NCBI RefSeq assembly: GCF_040580765.1
Contig: NZ_CP158687.1
Span: forward strand, 1,302,001-1,366,000
Reading direction: 5' to 3'
Length of the DNA stretch: 64,000 bases
DNA from: Lentibacter algarum
GTDB lineage: Bacteria; Pseudomonadota; Alphaproteobacteria; Rhodobacterales; Rhodobacteraceae
Part shown: positions 34,191 through 42,339 of the stretch, in pieces
How the letters are laid out: the number at the start of each line of letters is the position of its first letter
Numbering within the stretch: position 1 is the stretch's first letter
Notes under the pieces: generated by a model
Seen by the model: the letters and a program-made list of their open reading frames with translations, nothing else
What the model was told of the DNA's origin: nothing
Database searches by the model: none
Translations under genes and position numbers: made by a program

Positions 34191-34243
34191 GCTTAAGCAA
34201 TTTCTAAAATCTTCATGCATTGTTTAAAATCAATTGCTTAAGC
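34191..34243. repeat. Perfect 12-bp inverted repeat beside the right attachment site
   Basis: GCTTAAGCAATT (34191-34202) and AATTGCTTAAGC (34232-34243) are exact inverted repeats 29 nt apart, 26 bp before the 26-bp block in flagellin 2. Candidate integrase or excisionase arm site, or an operator. Confidence 0.7.
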
Positions 34244-34257
34244 GCAGTTCGGCTTGG

Positions 34258-36414
34258 ATGAATCCGCGCAATACCAACACCGCGTCCATCAACGCTCAGA
34301 TGAACTTGAGCAAAGTGAATAAAGAGATGGAATCTGCGATGGCTCAGCTGTCGTCGGGTAAACGCATCAATACTGCGTCTGATGATGCTGCTGGCATGGC
34401 GATCGCTTCGCGGATGAATGCGGAAATTACAGGGATTAACATGGCCATCCGCAATGCCTCTGATGGTCAGGCGTTGATCGACACCGCCGAAGGCGCGCAT
34501 GTCGAAATTGAGAATATGTTGCAGCGCGCTCGGGAACTGGCGGTTCAGGCATCGAATGATACAAACAGTGATGATGATCGTGCTAGCCTGCAGCTTGAAA
34601 TTGATCAGATCCTGACAGAGATTGATCGTACCGCGGCTAACACCTCTTGGGCGGGAAAAACGCTGATGGGTGGTGAAACTGGTGGTGCTTCAGACTTCAC
34701 TTTCCAGATTGGAACAGGCGACGCATCGTCTGATCGTGTAGCTGTTTCAATCGGCGACACTTCATCAACAGCACTTGGTATCGGTGTCAGTGGTGGTTCA
34801 TCGGGGGGCCGTACGTCTGGCCCGGCGGGCCTACTAATCGATGGAGGTCGTGTTACCGTTCAAGGAAAACCAAAACAAGGGGACACCTTCGAATTTTCGA
34901 TAAACGACGTGGAAGTCGATATAATTTTTAGTACAACAGATCAATACACTGATGATGTTGCAGGTGTTGCGGCCCAACTTAAAGACGATATTGATGCGTT
35001 GGTCGCTGCAGGGACACTATCTGCTATGACAGTCACTAATAACGGTGATGGCACTCTCGATATTGTTCAGTCATCTACACCAGTCCTTACCTCCGCTACT
35101 GTGACTGATGGGGATTCTGGAGGTGACACTGCATCTATCTCGGGAAGTACAATTACTCTAAGTGGGGACTATGATAACACCACTGCAGTCGACGTGGTCG
35201 CTGTTGTAATAAACGGTATTACGGCAACATATACGCAAAGCGCTAGTGACGGTTTTGACGATGGAATTCTTGGTGCAGCTGCAGGGTTGAAATCTGCTAT
35301 CGAAAATACGAATGGTCTTGAAAACGTGATCGTAACCGACAATGGCGACGGGTCACTGAGTTTCGCTCAGTCAACCACTCCTTTCTTGGAGTCAGCCGAG
35401 GTAAATCTTACAACCGATGAAGCCATAGCACTTGCTTATGACGATGCAGCAACCAGCAGCACTGCTGGGGTAATTACAATTTCGGGTGGATTTGTGGCAG
35501 GTCAACAGATGTCGTTTGATTTGTTCGGTGAAACTGTTTCCTTCACAACTTCTGAAGACGATGGCTACAGCGATACTCTTGCAGGTGTTGCGAACCAACT
35601 GGCAGTTGCAATTAATAATGCTGGCATCAGCGGTATAAGCGCTGCAAAAGACGCTAGTGCCAACACAGTAACCATCACAGCTGATGTGATTGCGGGTAAT
35701 GGCGTAGTGAATAGCGGTGATGAGTTCGTCGTTACGAGCGTAGGCGCACAGGCATCTGCAACGATTGAAATTTCTGGGACTGATGTAGGCAACGGTGGTA
35801 CAGCTACAGCTGCTTCGTATGCGGTTGGTGATGCCTATACTTTCGAAGTTGCGGGCCAGGAGTTTTCAGTTGTAGTTGGAACTGATGGATATACAAATGA
35901 TCTTGCCGGTTTGTCTGCACAAATGAAAGACACAATTGATGCAGCTGGTATTGTTGGGTTGACTGTGACTGCCAACACAGCAACTACTGCAGGGGTTTCT
36001 CTGACACGTACTCTGACAGGAACAACAGCAAATCAGGGTGGTTCAACTGTTGTTACAAATATTCAGTCACTTGCTGCTGATGAGGTCGCCGAAGCAATAA
36101 ACACTGGCGCTATTAGCGTATCCAGCGCCACAAATGCGGCTGATGCAATCAAACGCATAGACGCTGCATTGCTTCAAATCAACACTCAGCGTGCAGAACT
36201 TGGTGCGGTTTCTAACCGGATGGACCACACGATCAACAACTTGTCGAATGTCTCAGTCAACCTTCAATCTGGTATGAGCCGCATTCAGGATGCAGACTTT
36301 GCTAAAGTGACTGGTGAGCTGACCAAGTCGCAGATCATGAGCCAAGCGGCAACAGCAATGCTGGCGCAGGCGAATGCTTCGAAGCAAGGTGTACTAAGCC
36401 TGCTGCAAGGCTAA
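34258..36414 (+). CDS. Flagellin 2, with an abnormal 5' end
   Basis: This flagellin of about 718 residues has conserved D0/D1 ends (NTNTASINAQMNLSKVNKEM; C-terminal SRIQDADFAKVTGELTKSQI) and a long variable middle with repeated beta-rich modules (TITLSGDYDNTTAVDVVAVV, GVITISGGFVAGQQMSFDLF). The only start is ATG 34258, giving MNPRNTNTAS instead of the canonical MTVINTNTAS. No ribosome site or flagellar promoter precedes it. The first four codons and upstream region appear to have been replaced by island DNA. It is probably silent in the present arrangement, although the frame is intact. It has its own terminator. Confidence 0.9.
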   Translation: MNPRNTNTASINAQMNLSKVNKEMESAMAQLSSGKRINTASDDAAGMAIASRMNAEITGINMAIRNASDGQALIDTAEGAHVEIENMLQRARELAVQASNDTNSDDDRASLQLEIDQILTEIDRTAANTSWAGKTLMGGETGGASDFTFQIGTGDASSDRVAVSIGDTSSTALGIGVSGGSSGGRTSGPAGLLIDGGRVTVQGKPKQGDTFEFSINDVEVDIIFSTTDQYTDDVAGVAAQLKDDIDALVAAGTLSAMTVTNNGDGTLDIVQSSTPVLTSATVTDGDSGGDTASISGSTITLSGDYDNTTAVDVVAVVINGITATYTQSASDGFDDGILGAAAGLKSAIENTNGLENVIVTDNGDGSLSFAQSTTPFLESAEVNLTTDEAIALAYDDAATSSTAGVITISGGFVAGQQMSFDLFGETVSFTTSEDDGYSDTLAGVANQLAVAINNAGISGISAAKDASANTVTITADVIAGNGVVNSGDEFVVTSVGAQASATIEISGTDVGNGGTATAASYAVGDAYTFEVAGQEFSVVVGTDGYTNDLAGLSAQMKDTIDAAGIVGLTVTANTATTAGVSLTRTLTGTTANQGGSTVVTNIQSLAADEVAEAINTGAISVSSATNAADAIKRIDAALLQINTQRAELGAVSNRMDHTINNLSNVSVNLQSGMSRIQDADFAKVTGELTKSQIMSQAATAMLAQANASKQGVLSLLQG
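34270..34295 (+). other. Candidate attachment site (right) in flagellin 2
   Basis: Identical over 26 bp to 27763-27788. Homology with flagellin 1 starts exactly at its first base, with the sequence upstream unrelated. Inferred attR of the element. Confidence 0.45.
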
Positions 36415-36433
36415 GAGTATCTATCAAGACACT

Positions 36434-36465
36434 GAAAAGGCCCTCGCTTTGCGGGGGCCTTTTTG
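36434..36465 (+). terminator. Rho-independent terminator of flagellin 2
   Basis: Same hairpin and T-tract as at 29361-29391. Confidence 0.92.
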
Positions 36466-36494
36466 ATTCACGCATATCTTAGATAAAAAACGTT

Positions 36495-36565
36495 AGATGC
36501 TAACAATAAATGTTGAGATACTAGCTACAAAGTGGGAGATGCTAGAGCGCCTTAGTGAGATGCTA
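36495..36565. repeat. Array of four AGATGCTA-type repeats at 21-bp spacing (copy B)
   Basis: Octamers start at 36495, 36516 (one change, AGATACTA), 36537 and 36558, preserving the 21-bp phase of copy A. Confidence 0.8.
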
Positions 36566-36610
36566 GATCTGCGCTTTACTACGTCCTTTCGCAACTTTGT
36601 TGAGTTTCTG

Positions 36611-36979
36611 TTACAATTTTTTAGACGGGCGGCGGGGCAGTAAAATGCGTGCTGCAAGTGCTGCGCCGTGATGCTGCCAAAACTGGTTGCGGTTGGTGAT
36701 GACACGCGGTGCTCCGTTGCGCAGAGCGGTATGAGCGATTGAGCGTGTGCGTGATTGCAGTGCAGCGGTTCCCGCTGCGACACGTTCGGGCCATGGCTGT
36801 CCACGGGGTGGTGCCGTGTAATGAGCAGACGCAGCGGCGTCTGCGGCTGAGAGCACACTGCGTACAATGTCAGGTAGTGGTTCTGCAGCTACAAACATGC
36901 TGAGCGGTGCTATGCCTGTGTCTGAATTGTTTTGAGCCAACGAGATGCGGGTTCCGTCAAAACGCTCAAGCTCTCTCAA
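36611..36979 (-). pseudogene. Second copy of the unknown island gene (5' end damaged)
   Basis: This is the homologue of 29538-29975. The body of 122 residues is intact with mainly synonymous differences. Compared with copy A, one base is lost between the AAGGAG site and the conserved ISIKATVRIEG-type start, which puts the CTG start out of frame. It is therefore likely not translated normally, although use of a downstream start cannot be excluded. Confidence 0.55.
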
Positions 36980-37086
36980 GTTTGCGATTAATGCTTCTAA
37001 TTGCTCGTTTCCTTCAATACGTACGGTTGCCTTGATTGATACAACAGGGTGAACTCCTTTTATAATTTATAGCTTAAAATAACTTA

Positions 37087-37803
37087 GGGGCTGTCCTAGA
37101 TAACCCGATTAAGGGGTTTCAAAGGGACTATGAGAAAGAGTCGTATCAACCAATCGAAGCAAGGCCGCTTGATTTAACAATTTATAGCAGGAACCACGGC
37201 GCGAACGGCGGCCAGCCTCGTCGGCGTGCATCGCAATTCCGCAGCCTTCTACTTCCACCGTCTGCGCGAGGTTGTCGCGTACGAGCCAGAGGCTGAGAGC
37301 GAAGCCATGTTAGGTGGCGAGATTGAGGTTGACGCGAGCTACTCTGGGTGTCGCCAGAAAGGCAGGCGCGGACGCGGCGCTGCTGGGAAAATCCCTGTAT
37401 TTGGTCTACTCAAGCATGGTGGAAAAGTTTACACACGCGTGATCCCAGATGCGGCTGGGAAGACGCTGGTGCCCATCATTGAACGTAAAGTGACGCCCGA
37501 CAGCATCGTTTATTCACACAGCTGGCGGGGATACAACGCGCTTGATTTCAGCTCGTTCAAGCACTTCCGTATCAATCATTCTGAGCTCTTTGCAGAGGGC
37601 CGAAATCACATCGATGGCATCGAGAATTTTTGGAACCAAGCCAAGCGTCATATGCGCAAATTCAACGGTGTCCCGAGAGAGCATTTTGCGCTATATTTGA
37701 AAGAATTCGAGTGGCGCTTCAACACACCTGACCCAAAGCGCCAGTTAACGACACTAAGACAATGGGTTAGGAAGAATATGGGCTAATTATCTAGAACAGC
37801 CCC
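37087..37803. mobile_element. IS1595-family insertion sequence (IS1016/ISXO2-like), inactive
   Basis: This 717-bp element has terminal inverted repeats GGGGCTGTCCTAGATAA (left) and GGGGCTGTTCTAGATAA (right, inverted). The size and transposase type fit the IS1016 group. No clear 8-bp target duplication is present; only TTA is shared at the two flanks. It abuts the end of repeat copy B. Confidence 0.88.
37130..37786 (+). pseudogene. Broken ISXO2-like transposase
   Basis: The frame starts at ATG 37130 (MRKSRINQSKQGRLI) and meets a TAA at 37175-37177. It continues in the same frame as the 186-residue part with GEIEVDASYSG, RRGRGAAGKIPVFGLLKHGG and HIDGIENFWNQAKRHMRKFN. In active relatives the catalytic motifs are VDESYFGG and YSDSWRGY. 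Here the second is YSHSWRGY (Asp to His), and the first has Glu to Ala and a lost Phe. A nonsense codon and a lost catalytic Asp make it inactive. Confidence 0.87.
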
Positions 37804-37837
37804 TTATTTGTTATTAGGATATCTGGGAGGTGGTAGA

Positions 37838-38233
37838 ATGGCGCTTAAGACTGGGGCACTGCTTGCTATACTCGGGGTAGCTTTAGTTGGGGTGTATATG
37901 CTCATGACAATGCCACAATTTCTCAATGTCACACCTAAGCCGGTCGTTGCTCACGTGCAGTTAGTGAACAACTGCCCACTGCGCGAAAGCGCCTTTAGGG
38001 TGCAAGATTTGACAACGGGTAAGATTACGGCTTTTTCTGGCGGTTATGCCCGCGTAAATACAATCAATACCCATTACTTAACGCTGTCTTTGGCAAAAAA
38101 ATACGAGGGTGTGGTATTTTCGGGAACCCCCGTGCGCGTCACAGGAAACATGACGCTTACGGCTGACTGTCAGACCTCGGAAAAAGAGAACGCAACATTC
38201 CAGTCATTACGTGACTCATTGGGTGGACAATAA
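37838..38233 (+). CDS. Membrane-anchored protein, unknown
   Basis: This 131-residue protein has a GGGAGG ribosome site before ATG 37838. One N-terminal membrane segment (about 6-26, ALLAILGVALVGVYMLMTM) is followed by an exported beta-rich domain with two Cys (NNCPLRES and TADCQTSE) that could form a disulfide. I do not recognise the family. It stands between the insertion sequence and the Kv-type channel. Confidence 0.7.
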   Translation: MALKTGALLAILGVALVGVYMLMTMPQFLNVTPKPVVAHVQLVNNCPLRESAFRVQDLTTGKITAFSGGYARVNTINTHYLTLSLAKKYEGVVFSGTPVRVTGNMTLTADCQTSEKENATFQSLRDSLGGQ

Positions 38234-38359
38234 ATGGGGCGTCAAGATAGGGCAAATTCAAAGGATTATCCAAATATCTTGGAGAACTCATATTTTTTAT
38301 TATTAGGTGCGAATTTTTGTTAATTAACTCATGCGCTGCTACTGAGGGAGGGTCACGTC

Positions 38360-39292
38360 ATGGGTACTGCGTACAGACGCATTCAAAACAGATGCGGTAC
38401 AGTCCTACAGCACGCTAAGCATGGTGACAAAGGCAGTAGATACGTCGACTACTTTTTAGCGACCCTTGTCATCATTAATATTGTTGCGATCGCTTTAGAG
38501 TCTGTTGCGTCGATTTACGAACAGTTTGGAGCATATTTAGACGCAATTGAAGCCGTCAGTATTTTAATCTTTTCAGTTGAGTATGTGCTGAGGATTTGGA
38601 GCGCACCTTTGCCAATAGCATTGGCGCCTAATTTTTCAGTCCGGCTCAAACAAAGGTGGGCCTACATTACGAGTTTCAACGGTATCATTGATCTGGTTTC
38701 AATACTGCCGTTTTATATCCAAGCCATCTTCCCTTACGTGGATCTACGAATACTTCGCGCATTTCGTCTTTTGCGCATTTTGAAGCTTTCAAACTATAAT
38801 TCCGCGCTGGAAGACTTGTTTGAAGCCATCATGGAAGAACGAAGGTCATTCTATGCGGCTTTGTATTTGTTTGTCATCGTGTTTATCGTATCTTCCTCAC
38901 TCATGTATTTTGCCGAACATCGCGTTCATCCTGATGGATTTAAATCTATACCAGGGTCAATGTATTGGTCTTTGATTACACTCACCACCGTTGGCTACGG
39001 TGATATCACACCCGTTACGGTCGCAGGTAAGATTATTGCATCAACAGCTGCGATATTTGGCGTGATAGTTGTCGCTCTCATCACTGGGATTGTTGTGTCC
39101 TCTTTCAATTCTCAAATGGAGCGGCGCCGCTTGATATTTGAAGATCAGGTGCGATTGTTCTTGCTTGATGGAATCCTCGATAACAATGAGGAACGAGCGC
39201 TTGAAGTCCTGCGCAAAGAATTTGGGATGTCAAAGCGACGAGCGGATGAACTTGTGCAGCAAGTCAGGGCAACAAAAGCTCACGGGCCGTGA
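38360..39292 (+). CDS. Voltage-gated potassium channel (Kv-type, six membrane segments)
   Basis: This 310-residue protein starts at ATG with a GAGGGAGG site. Segments S1-S4 lie in residues about 30-145; the S4 sensor DLRILRAFRLLRILKL has Arg at every third position (130, 133, 136, 139). The pore helix and selectivity filter TTVGYGD are at 209-215, and S6 at about 222-245. A cytoplasmic tail of about 60 residues follows. Close in design to bacterial Kv channels. Position between flagellin and stator genes is unusual; a role in membrane potential affecting motility is speculation. Confidence 0.9.
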   Translation: MGTAYRRIQNRCGTVLQHAKHGDKGSRYVDYFLATLVIINIVAIALESVASIYEQFGAYLDAIEAVSILIFSVEYVLRIWSAPLPIALAPNFSVRLKQRWAYITSFNGIIDLVSILPFYIQAIFPYVDLRILRAFRLLRILKLSNYNSALEDLFEAIMEERRSFYAALYLFVIVFIVSSSLMYFAEHRVHPDGFKSIPGSMYWSLITLTTVGYGDITPVTVAGKIIASTAAIFGVIVVALITGIVVSSFNSQMERRRLIFEDQVRLFLLDGILDNNEERALEVLRKEFGMSKRRADELVQQVRATKAHGP

Positions 39293-39565
39293 GGAGGTAG
39301 CTTCAGACAGGAGGCGCTCATTTGTTTAAGCGGCAGCTCCGACAGGCATCCACGTTATGTTTCTTGAGAATGGGAGTGCAACTATTTCTTGTGACCGAAA
39401 CCCTTCCCCCGTTTTTGTCAGAGGTATTGGGCAAGCATGTCTCGGGAAGGGAATGAGATATGTCCTGTGCTTTGGTTGCGCCGCCAAACGGAACTCAACA
39501 GCACCCGCGAGGCCAGAACGGATATCAACGCTATGTGAAGCCTTCAAGCCAAAAGACAACTGATA

Positions 39566-40033
39566 TTATCTATCCGATACAAGGCGCACCGCCAAACGTT
39601 GCTCGGGGAAGAAACGTCCATAGCTCTCGCCTGTCATGAAGCTGATACTCCAACGGTTGCGCGGTGCCACCCAGTTCTTACTTGACGTCCAATAAGGCTC
39701 TGCAGCCGTGTTGGGAAACAGTACAGAATCAATTTTTGTACCGTAACAGGTGTCGCAGACAAGCGTTTGCAACTCTGATTTTGTGGGCAAGCGCCAGCTG
39801 CCCCCAAGCTGAGTGTTGGCTTGTGCAATGGCCTGTTCAATCTCATTATAATTCAGGCGTTGTGCCTCTCCAATGCAGGTTAGCTTGTCTGGTTGCCATC
39901 TTTGCCCTAAACTACAGCGTAACCAACTTATTTTTTGCACCAGGTCGTCTATAATGTGTCCGCGGGCGTAATACTGAGCCGAAGCTGGCTGACAGGCCAA
40001 TATAGCTATAATAGCAAAAACAAAGCGCAACAT
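39566..40033 (-). CDS. Exported DUF1566 (Lcl C-terminal) domain protein
   Basis: This 155-residue protein has a signal peptide (LRFVFAIIAILACQPASAQ). The Lcl/DUF1566 pattern follows: SWRLPTKSELQTLVC, FPNTAAEPYWTSS, WSISFMTGESYGRF and AVRLVSDR. The start at 40033 is chosen for its GGAGAA site. The family is exported and often surface-associated; its biochemical function is unclear. It is divergent from motA. The 272 bp before its stop (39293-39565) hold no convincing gene. Confidence 0.8.
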   Translation of the reverse strand: MLRFVFAIIAILACQPASAQYYARGHIIDDLVQKISWLRCSLGQRWQPDKLTCIGEAQRLNYNEIEQAIAQANTQLGGSWRLPTKSELQTLVCDTCYGTKIDSVLFPNTAAEPYWTSSKNWVAPRNRWSISFMTGESYGRFFPEQRLAVRLVSDR

Positions 40034-40231
40034 AGTTTTCTCCGCGGTGTTGTGGCATTTCAATTAAAACAGTAAATTGCAAGATTTGAGCCAGAGTTTG
40101 ACATACTGCATTTCTAATACCATTAAATAGTTTATAAATCTTAAAATAAAAGCTGAACCGCTCAATGCCTGAGGGCAAGTTGGCATGAAAGTTGACAGTA
40201 ATCTTAAGAATTTGACGAAAAGGCACAGTTT

Positions 40232-40993
40232 ATGGATCTGGCATCACTGATTGGACTTATTGGCGCGATTGGCATGATTGTCGGCGCGATGCTGTCGGGT
40301 GGGGGGCTTGGCGCATTTATTGATGTGCCATCAATTCTCATCGTGTTTGGGGGCACTTTTTTTGCGGCAATGTATACAGCACCGTTACCTGTTTTTTTGG
40401 GTAGCTTTGGAGCTATGGCGAAAACATTCTTGCCGCCTGTGAAGAAAATGGACGAAATGATCGAGCGCATGATCGAGCTTGCTACTATCGCGCGCAAGGA
40501 CGGTATGATGGCGCTGGAGGGGCAACAAGTTCCGGACAAATTCTTTGAGAAAGGCCTTCAAATGTTGGTTGATGGCGCGGATGAGGGCAAGCTTGTTAAA
40601 CAGCTCAATCAAGAGATTAAGTCGATGAAAGTGCGTCATGAGCAAAATCAGGGGTGTATCAAGGCCTGGATTGACCTTGCCCCAGCGATGGGAATGATTG
40701 GAACACTGGTGGGCCTAGTTTTGATGCTGGGAAACATGGCCGACCCCAAAGCTATTGGTCCGGCGATGGCGGTTGCTTTGTTGACTACGCTATACGGCGC
40801 GTTCATTGCGAACGTGCTGTTTATGCCCATGCAGACCAAGCTCGAAGGTTACACCGCTTACGAAGTAACTTACCGGCAAATGGTGATTGAGGGATTGCGC
40901 GGGATCGCGCGCAGCGAAAGCCCACGAAACATTCAAGACCAGATGGCAGCAAACCTGCCACCAAAGCTGCAAGCTAAACTTGAAGCTGCTTAA
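40232..40993 (+). CDS. motA: Flagellar stator protein MotA (PomA-like)
   Basis: This 253-residue inner-membrane protein has four membrane segments. MDLASLIGLIGAIGMIVGAML and VPSILIVFGGTFFAAMYTAPL form the first pair. IDLAPAMGMIGTLVGLVLML and IGPAMAVALLTTLYGAFIANVLFMPM form the second, lining the ion channel. Length and motifs (MDLA start, DPKAIGPAMAVALLTTLYGA) are closer to PomA of Vibrio than to E. coli MotA (295 residues). It pairs with motB 47 bp downstream. Confidence 0.93.
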   Translation: MDLASLIGLIGAIGMIVGAMLSGGGLGAFIDVPSILIVFGGTFFAAMYTAPLPVFLGSFGAMAKTFLPPVKKMDEMIERMIELATIARKDGMMALEGQQVPDKFFEKGLQMLVDGADEGKLVKQLNQEIKSMKVRHEQNQGCIKAWIDLAPAMGMIGTLVGLVLMLGNMADPKAIGPAMAVALLTTLYGAFIANVLFMPMQTKLEGYTAYEVTYRQMVIEGLRGIARSESPRNIQDQMAANLPPKLQAKLEAA

Positions 40994-41040
40994 CCAGTGC
41001 CGTCGAGAGTTTGAAATGCTGAGCTTTTAAGGAGTAAACC

Positions 41041-42270
41041 ATGGCCGACGCAGTCGATATGGAAACAGAACAGGAAGAGGAAGAGGAAGAATGCCCAAAG
41101 TGTCCTCCAGTCGGGGCGCCCGCGTGGATGGCAACATTTGCCGACATGGCGACTTTGTTGATGGCGTTCTTTGTTTTGATCTTGTCTTTTGCTGAGTTTA
41201 ACACACCGAAGTTTAAAATGATTTCAGGCTCTTTGAAAAACGCTTTTGGTGTTCAAAAAGTTGTGCCTGTGGTCGAACAACCCAAAGGAACAACCGTTAT
41301 TTCTATGGAGTTTAGCCCCTCACCGAGCCCTTCGGTGACACAAGAAATGACACAGGAAACCACTGAGGTGCAGAAGCCTGAAGTCCAGGTTGATAGTAAG
41401 CAAGAAGATGCCGTGGATGGCGATAAGAATGATGATTTCGGTCAGCAGGAAGGCTCTGGCAACGCTGGGGAGACAGAGGGGCAAAAAACGGCTGCAGAAA
41501 TGAACGCCGCTGAGCTTGGTGAAGCGTTGAAAGAAGCTATTGCCAGTGGCGATGTCTCTGTTGAAATGATGGGCGAGAACGTTGTGATCAACTTCCCATC
41601 GGATAGCATCAAGGAAAAAGACTTGCCAAGTTTGCTTGAGGATACACTTGCGGCTTTGGCTGAAGCACGCAATGCAAGCGGACAGGCTGAGAGTGAGGTA
41701 TTGTTTGGAGGGTTGGAGCAGCAGCTTAAGGAATTATCCGAAGCTGCGAGTGCCGACCGTGACAGTACTGGCCCATCAGAGCAAACAATTGTCGAGCAAC
41801 AGCAAGAGCAAGCGGCGATACAAAGTGCTACCTTAACTCAAGATCGCTTGGCTATCGCGCTTGTCGAAGAGATTTCTCAAGGCTTGGTTACAGTTGAGCA
41901 GCGTGAAGGCTCAGTCTTTGTGACTGTTGGTGCGGGGGGAGCGTTTCCTTCGGGTTCAGCTGATCTCACACAAGCTGCAAATGAAATTTTGAGCCGCGTT
42001 GCATTTGCTTCGATGGAGGGGGACAGCGAAGTCACTGTAACGGGACATACAGATGATGTGCCGATTTCAGATGGAGCTTTGTTCCGTGATAACTGGGATT
42101 TGGCCGCGGCGCGTGCGGCGAGTGTTGTCCAATCGATGCAAGCGACCGGTCTTGTGGCCCCCGGAAAAATGAAAGCGGTTAGCTTAGGCGAAACAGCTCC
42201 TTTGGAGAGCAATGCTACCCCTGAAGGACGCGAAAAGAACCGCCGGATTGAAATTGAGATCAGCTATTAA
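41041..42270 (+). CDS. motB: Flagellar stator protein MotB (PomB-like)
   Basis: In this 409-residue protein, the N-terminus EECPKCPPVGAPAWMATFADMATLLMAFFVLILSF has the ion-carrying Asp at residue 35 and the Cys-Pro-Pro context seen in PomB. It continues KFKMISGSLKNAFGVQ as in PomB. A long acidic linker (about 90-270) precedes a C-terminal OmpA/MotB peptidoglycan-binding domain (VTGHTDDVPIS, NWDLAAARAASVVQSM, GREKNRRIEIEI). Sodium coupling is possible from this resemblance but not shown by sequence alone. Confidence 0.92.
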   Translation: MADAVDMETEQEEEEEECPKCPPVGAPAWMATFADMATLLMAFFVLILSFAEFNTPKFKMISGSLKNAFGVQKVVPVVEQPKGTTVISMEFSPSPSPSVTQEMTQETTEVQKPEVQVDSKQEDAVDGDKNDDFGQQEGSGNAGETEGQKTAAEMNAAELGEALKEAIASGDVSVEMMGENVVINFPSDSIKEKDLPSLLEDTLAALAEARNASGQAESEVLFGGLEQQLKELSEAASADRDSTGPSEQTIVEQQQEQAAIQSATLTQDRLAIALVEEISQGLVTVEQREGSVFVTVGAGGAFPSGSADLTQAANEILSRVAFASMEGDSEVTVTGHTDDVPISDGALFRDNWDLAAARAASVVQSMQATGLVAPGKMKAVSLGETAPLESNATPEGREKNRRIEIEISY

Positions 42271-42339
42271 TACTGACGTTCTTAACAGATCGATATTCGC
42301 GTCGTTTAAGATGATATGGTGAGGAAGGAGACGAAAGCG

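Larger units (their letters stand above)
27763..34269. mobile_element. Putative 6.5-kb integrative element carrying a flagellin gene
   Basis: The proposed element is bounded by the 26-bp identical blocks in flagellin 1 and 2. It carries flagellin 1 (minus its first four codons), a four-gene minus-strand operon of unknown function, a WYL regulator, two direct-repeat arrays, a tyrosine recombinase and an XRE regulator next to the right boundary. The base composition of 30000-33900 looks more AT-rich than the flagellar genes. No structural phage genes or conjugation genes are present. The boundaries are an inference; see findings. Confidence 0.45.
36434..37086. repeat. 653-bp direct repeat, copy B
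   Basis: Second copy of 29361-30014 in the same orientation. It ends exactly at the left inverted repeat of the IS1595-type element, so the insertion sequence may have cut a longer repeat. Confidence 0.9.

Noticed and set aside
27763..34269. Prophage
   Set aside because: No capsid, tail, terminase, portal or lysis genes; only integrase, regulators and small unknown genes.
32600..34300. tRNA gene as integration target
   Set aside because: No cloverleaf-forming sequence or tRNA 3' end was seen near the integrase; the only shared sequence at the edges is in the flagellin genes.
39326..39563. Overlapping frames of 68 (plus) and 77 (minus) residues between the Kv channel and the DUF1566 gene
   Set aside because: No ribosome sites, no recognisable family, and both strands are open over the same stretch; treated as non-coding.
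40180..40196. Sigma-54-like TTGGCATGAAAGTTGAC before motA
   Set aside because: The -12 GC is GA; without GC the site is unlikely to work. A degenerate site cannot be excluded.
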